Source: an uncultured Oscillibacter sp.
Lineage (GTDB): Bacteria > Bacillota > Clostridia > Oscillospirales > Oscillospiraceae
DNA length: 17,494 nucleotides
Assembly: GCA_910587875.1 (NCBI GenBank)
Contig: CAJUOD010000059.1
Coordinates: forward strand, 1 to 17,494
Direction of reading: 5' to 3'
Part shown: positions 14,209 to 17,494 of the stretch, piece after piece
How the letters are laid out: every line of letters starts with the position of its first letter
Numbering within the stretch: position 1 is the first letter of the stretch
Position numbers and translations under genes: made by a program
Notes under the pieces: model-generated
What the model saw: the letters and a program-made list of their open reading frames with translations, nothing else
Told to the model about the DNA's origin: nothing
Databases searched by the model: none

Positions 14209-14234
14209 TATACCGGGCGGCGGGCAAAAGTCAA
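14207..14234 (-). promoter_or_regulatory. Sigma-A promoter of the psuK-psuG operon
   Basis: On the minus strand TTGACT (complement of 14229-14234) and a perfect TATAAT (complement of 14207-14212) are spaced by 16 bases. Confidence 0.82.
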
Positions 14235-14319
14235 GTAGGCATTTTAGGAAAATTTGTCCTCCAGATTTTGGGTATTTTGACCGTCCGTCCCCCGCCCGCC
14301 GCCGATGGTCCGGGAGGGC

Positions 14320-14348
14320 TGGACGGCGGGGGCCCGGTTGGGTATACT
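14320..14348 (+). promoter_or_regulatory. Putative promoter of the LytTR operon
   Basis: TGGACG (14320-14325, 4 of 6) and TATACT (14343-14348, 5 of 6) are spaced by 17 bases, just before the ribosome binding site AGAGGAGG. The leader would be about 20 bases. Confidence 0.55.
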
Positions 14349-14373
14349 GAAAGCAAGAGAGGAGGCGGGGCCC

Positions 14374-14811
14374 ATGAAAATCGACGTGACCCTGGACCCG
14401 GCGCTGGAGGAGCTGCTGGTGAAGGTGCTCTCCCCCGGAGAGACGGAGGAGCTCCGGGCCCTGCTGGCGCGGCTGGAGGAGCCCGAACGGCTGACGGGCT
14501 TCCGGGGCGGCGAGGCCGTGCCCCTGGACCCGGGGGAGGTCCTGCGGTTCTACGGGGAGGACAAGGAGGTCCGGGCCCAGACCCTGGACGGGGAGGTTTA
14601 TACCGTCCGCCTCCGGCTGTATGAGCTGGAGGAGCGGCTTCCCCGGCGGGAGTTTGTCCGGGTGTCCCATTCGGAGATCTTGAACTGGACGCGGGTGACG
14701 GCCCTGGATTTGAGCCTCTCCGGGACCATCCGGGTGACCCTGGAGGGCGGCGTGGTCACCTACGTCTCCCGGCGGTACGTGAAGAAGATCAAGGAGGTGC
14801 TGGGGATATGA
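14374..14811 (+). CDS. LytTR-domain transcriptional regulator
   Basis: This 145-residue protein has a short variable N-terminus (MKIDVTLDPALEELLVKVLS) and a LytTR DNA-binding domain in the C-terminal ~100 residues: VPLDPGEVLRFYGEDKEVRA, TVRLRLYELEERLPRREFVR, VSHSEILNWTRVTALDLSLS and VTYVSRRYVKKIKEVLG. There is no receiver domain, so it is not a classical response regulator. Its stop overlaps the next start (ATGA), and the next gene encodes a DUF3021 membrane protein. This is the arrangement of LytTR regulatory systems, in which the membrane partner restrains the regulator. Targets are unknown. Confidence 0.9.
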   Translation: MKIDVTLDPALEELLVKVLSPGETEELRALLARLEEPERLTGFRGGEAVPLDPGEVLRFYGEDKEVRAQTLDGEVYTVRLRLYELEERLPRREFVRVSHSEILNWTRVTALDLSLSGTIRVTLEGGVVTYVSRRYVKKIKEVLGI

Positions 14812-15653
14812 GCGAGACAATCGACATCCGGCGGGAGCTTTTCCGGCGGGCGTTCCGGGGCTTTCCCTGGGGCGTGGCGCTGGTCTACCTGGTGTTCGTG
14901 ACGGAAAACGCCTTTGCCGTCCCGGCCCCCTCGGGGGGGAATCTGCTGGTGGTGCCCCAGGCCATGGCGGAGGCGTATGGAAGCCCCGTCACGGCGGCCC
15001 TGGTCCAGATGCTCTGGTCCGGCCTCCTGGGGGCGGCCCTAGGGACGGCGGAGGTCCCCTTCCTGCTGGAGCGGGGGACCCTCCTCTGGTCCGGGGTCCA
15101 TGTCCTGGTGACGGCGGGGGTCTTCTTCCTGACAGGGTGGCAGTGCAAATGGTTCCCGGATATCAGCATGTGGGACACCTGGTGGATGGTGCTGCTGTTT
15201 TTGCTGCTGGGCTATGTGGTGCGCTGGGCCGTCCGGTTTTTGGGCTGGCAGGCGGACCTGCGGGCCATGCGGCGGGCGGCGGGCCTGGACCCGGACCCGG
15301 AGGAGCCGCCGGGAAAGGCGGTGGTGCCGTACCTCCTCCTGGCGGCGGGGGCGGAGATCCTGGCCCCCCTGGCGCTGATCTTTGCGTCCCCCTTGAATTT
15401 CTGGGCCCTGGCGGGGCTGGTGTACCCCTATATCGTCCTGCCCTTCTTCTGCTTTGTCAGCACGTCCTCCTTGGCCTCCCGGTTCCGCCGCCGGTGGCTG
15501 GCCTACCCTCTTGTGTGCATGGCCATGATCCTCCCCACGGTATTCATCATGTACAACAGCTCGGCCCTGTTCTTCGTGGGCGTCGCGGGGATCACGTCCC
15601 TGGCCGGGGGACTGACGGGGACCGTCCTGCGGCGGCTGAAAAAAAATCAATAA
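14808..15653 (+). CDS. DUF3021-type membrane protein with a second four-helix C-terminal part
   Basis: This 281-residue polytopic protein has eight predicted membrane segments (about residues 20-38, 62-81, 91-110, 124-145, 172-193, 197-219, 230-248, 253-275). The N-terminal four, with FPWGVALVYLV, FPDISMWDTWW and GYVVRWAVRFLGWQ, fit DUF3021, the usual partner of stand-alone LytTR regulators. The C-terminal four, after a charged linker near 146-170, are not part of normal DUF3021 proteins, which are about 130-150 residues. It starts in the ATGA overlap with the LytTR gene. It probably senses or transmits a membrane signal to LytTR; the role of the extra half is unknown. Confidence 0.75.
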   Translation: MSETIDIRRELFRRAFRGFPWGVALVYLVFVTENAFAVPAPSGGNLLVVPQAMAEAYGSPVTAALVQMLWSGLLGAALGTAEVPFLLERGTLLWSGVHVLVTAGVFFLTGWQCKWFPDISMWDTWWMVLLFLLLGYVVRWAVRFLGWQADLRAMRRAAGLDPDPEEPPGKAVVPYLLLAAGAEILAPLALIFASPLNFWALAGLVYPYIVLPFFCFVSTSSLASRFRRRWLAYPLVCMAMILPTVFIMYNSSALFFVGVAGITSLAGGLTGTVLRRLKKNQ

Positions 15654-15663
15654 CCCCTGGAAC

Positions 15664-15708
15664 AAAACCGCCTCCTCTTCCGACTAAACCGGAAAAGGAG
15701 GCGGTTTT
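15664..15708 (+). terminator. Hairpin that covers the lipoprotein ribosome binding site
   Basis: A perfect 13-pair stem, AAAACCGCCTCCT (15664-15676) with AGGAGGCGGTTTT (15696-15708), is extended inside by TTCCG/CGGAA. It ends in TTTT directly followed by the ATG of the lipoprotein gene, and the AGGAGG ribosome binding site forms the 3' arm. It can act as a terminator of the LytTR operon and as a translation lock for the next gene. Confidence 0.75.
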
Positions 15709-16713
15709 ATGAAGCTCTGGAAATTTGCGCTGGCCCTGGTCCTCTGCCTGATTCTCCCGGCCTGTGAGAAGGCGGAAAGGCAGCCGGACCGGACGGAGCC
15801 CCCGGTCATGACGGAGGGCCTCCCGTCCGGCGGCGAGAAGGCCCCGCCCTCCCTGGCGGAGGATGAGGAGCCCACGGTGCTGACCTGCCGCATCGTGGAC
15901 GGGGCGGAGGACGGGAACCTCCTCCTGGCGGAGCTGGACGAAGGGCTCTACGGCGGGACGGGGGTCTACCGGCTGAACCTGGAGAGCGGAGGGCCCAAGG
16001 CAGACCTCGTGTTCACCAGCCTTCCGGGCATTACACTGAAAAACGCCGCGCCTGCGGCGGTTCCGGTTTACCTGGACGGCGAGTTGGCGGAGCCCTCCGC
16101 CCTGGAGGACGGCATGACGGTGGACGTGGCCTTCAACGGCACGGTGATGGAGTCCTTCCCGGCCCGGCTGGGGGAGGTGTATTCCGTGACGGCCTGGTCC
16201 ATCGGCCAGGAGAAGAACCCCGGCGGGAGCTGCTATGACCTCTGCGGGCTGTACCTTCAAGTTCTGGACGACCTCTGGGAGAGGGACAAGGGACTGAACG
16301 ACGGCATCTCCATGGCCGGGCTGGACCTCTCCCAGGCCCCCGGGGAGCTGACGGAGAGCGAGAAGTCCGCCCTGGCCTGGCGCTTCGGGGAGATGCACGG
16401 CGTGGAGGTGGTGACGGGGACCTTTGACGAGCTGAAGGAGCAGGGCTATTTCACCGCCAGCCATCTCAGCACCCCCGAGCCCGAGGACGGGGAGGACAGC
16501 CCCCTGTGGTATCAGTGGGAGGACGGGTGTTTGTTCTCCATCACGCCCAACGAGGAGCATGTGGATGAAGCCTATTCTCTGCCGGTCCTGTTCTTCAACG
16601 CGGAGAAGTGGCGGAGCCCCCTGGGGGCGTACTGCTTCTATGACTGCTCCGCCATGTGGCCGGAGGCCGGGACCTGGAGCGGCTACAGCGTGGACAGCGA
16701 GATGATCTCCTGA
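15709..16713 (+). CDS. Predicted lipoprotein of unknown function
   Basis: This 334-residue protein has a lipoprotein signal peptide: basic MKLWK, hydrophobic core to residue 15, and lipobox LPAC with C19 as the lipidated residue. The next ~35 residues are a low-complexity acidic and proline-rich linker. The rest is a mature extracytoplasmic domain with a small-domain start (VLTCRIVDGAEDGNLLLAEL) and no motif of known function that I recognise. AGGAGG lies seven bases before the ATG but in a hairpin. No separate promoter was seen, so it probably depends on read-through from the LytTR operon. Confidence 0.85.
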   Translation: MKLWKFALALVLCLILPACEKAERQPDRTEPPVMTEGLPSGGEKAPPSLAEDEEPTVLTCRIVDGAEDGNLLLAELDEGLYGGTGVYRLNLESGGPKADLVFTSLPGITLKNAAPAAVPVYLDGELAEPSALEDGMTVDVAFNGTVMESFPARLGEVYSVTAWSIGQEKNPGGSCYDLCGLYLQVLDDLWERDKGLNDGISMAGLDLSQAPGELTESEKSALAWRFGEMHGVEVVTGTFDELKEQGYFTASHLSTPEPEDGEDSPLWYQWEDGCLFSITPNEEHVDEAYSLPVLFFNAEKWRSPLGAYCFYDCSAMWPEAGTWSGYSVDSEMIS

Positions 16714-16719
16714 ACAAGA

Positions 16720-16757
16720 CAGCGCCCCGGAGCTTTCCGAGGCGCTGCTTCTGTTTT

Positions 16758-16759
<2 letters not shown>
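16720..16759. terminator. Bidirectional terminator between lipoprotein gene and asnS
   Basis: An 11-position stem with one mismatch, 16720-16730 with 16737-16747 (CAGCGCC/GGCGCTG outside), loop AGCTTT, is followed on plus by TTTTTT at 16754-16759. On minus it is followed by TCTTGTT. It lies between convergent genes and overlaps the asnS stop. Confidence 0.8.

Positions 16760-17494
<735 letters not shown>

Overview
The window looks like chromosome of a high-GC member of the Clostridia, most like the Oscillospiraceae (Flavonifractor/Lawsonibacter/Oscillibacter type). This is inferred from Firmicutes gene order (rplU-prp-rpmA-obgE, yerC, hslO, two half-size chromate transporters), a bL27 precursor with the Prp-cleaved N-terminus, strong AGGAGG ribosome binding sites, GTG starts and a pronounced G/C third-position bias. 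No rRNA, tRNA, CRISPR array, transposase or integrase was seen.

Layout: (1) 1-1027, the 3' part of a chromate-transporter pair, followed at 1044-1190 by a small palindromic repeat. (2) 1281-3204, yerC-like TrpR-family regulator, a SAM methyltransferase and hslO (Hsp33), all on +. (3) 3235-6773, the ribosomal operon rplU-prp-rpmA and the GTPase gene obgE, on +. rpmA and obgE are separated by a ~1.1 kb fold-back element (element A, 4360-5470) whose ~255-bp inverted arms enclose two small divergent genes, an XRE regulator and a DUF6809-like protein. (4) 6851-7552, a DUF3298 protein, followed directly by a second element of the same family (element B, 7492-~8083) with the two arms almost back to back and no cargo. 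(5) 8151-14158, a block on the - strand: a sodium:alanine/glycine symporter under a glycine riboswitch, two tandem MgtC-family membrane proteins behind a near-perfect promoter and structured leader, a DUF1294 membrane protein, and a pseudouridine catabolism pair (psuG and a wHTH-fused psuK). (6) 14374-16713 on +, a LytTR regulator overlapping a DUF3021-containing membrane protein, then a lipoprotein whose ribosome binding site lies inside a terminator-like hairpin. (7) 16758-end on -, the C-terminal part of asparaginyl-tRNA synthetase.

How the parts work together: Prp removes the N-terminal peptide of bL27, and both are made from one transcript with bL21 under a strong promoter and short leader. 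The PsuK/PsuG pair phosphorylates pseudouridine and splits the product to uracil and ribose 5-phosphate; the wHTH on the kinase suggests self-regulation at an inverted repeat next to its promoter. The LytTR/DUF3021 pair fits a membrane-inhibitor plus DNA-binding regulator module.

The least explained content is the fold-back family (A and B). Four homologous arms share a set of hairpins. One arm has rebuilt its main hairpin with compensatory changes and altered a matching third purine repeat in the same way, which suggests that the folded structure is being kept.
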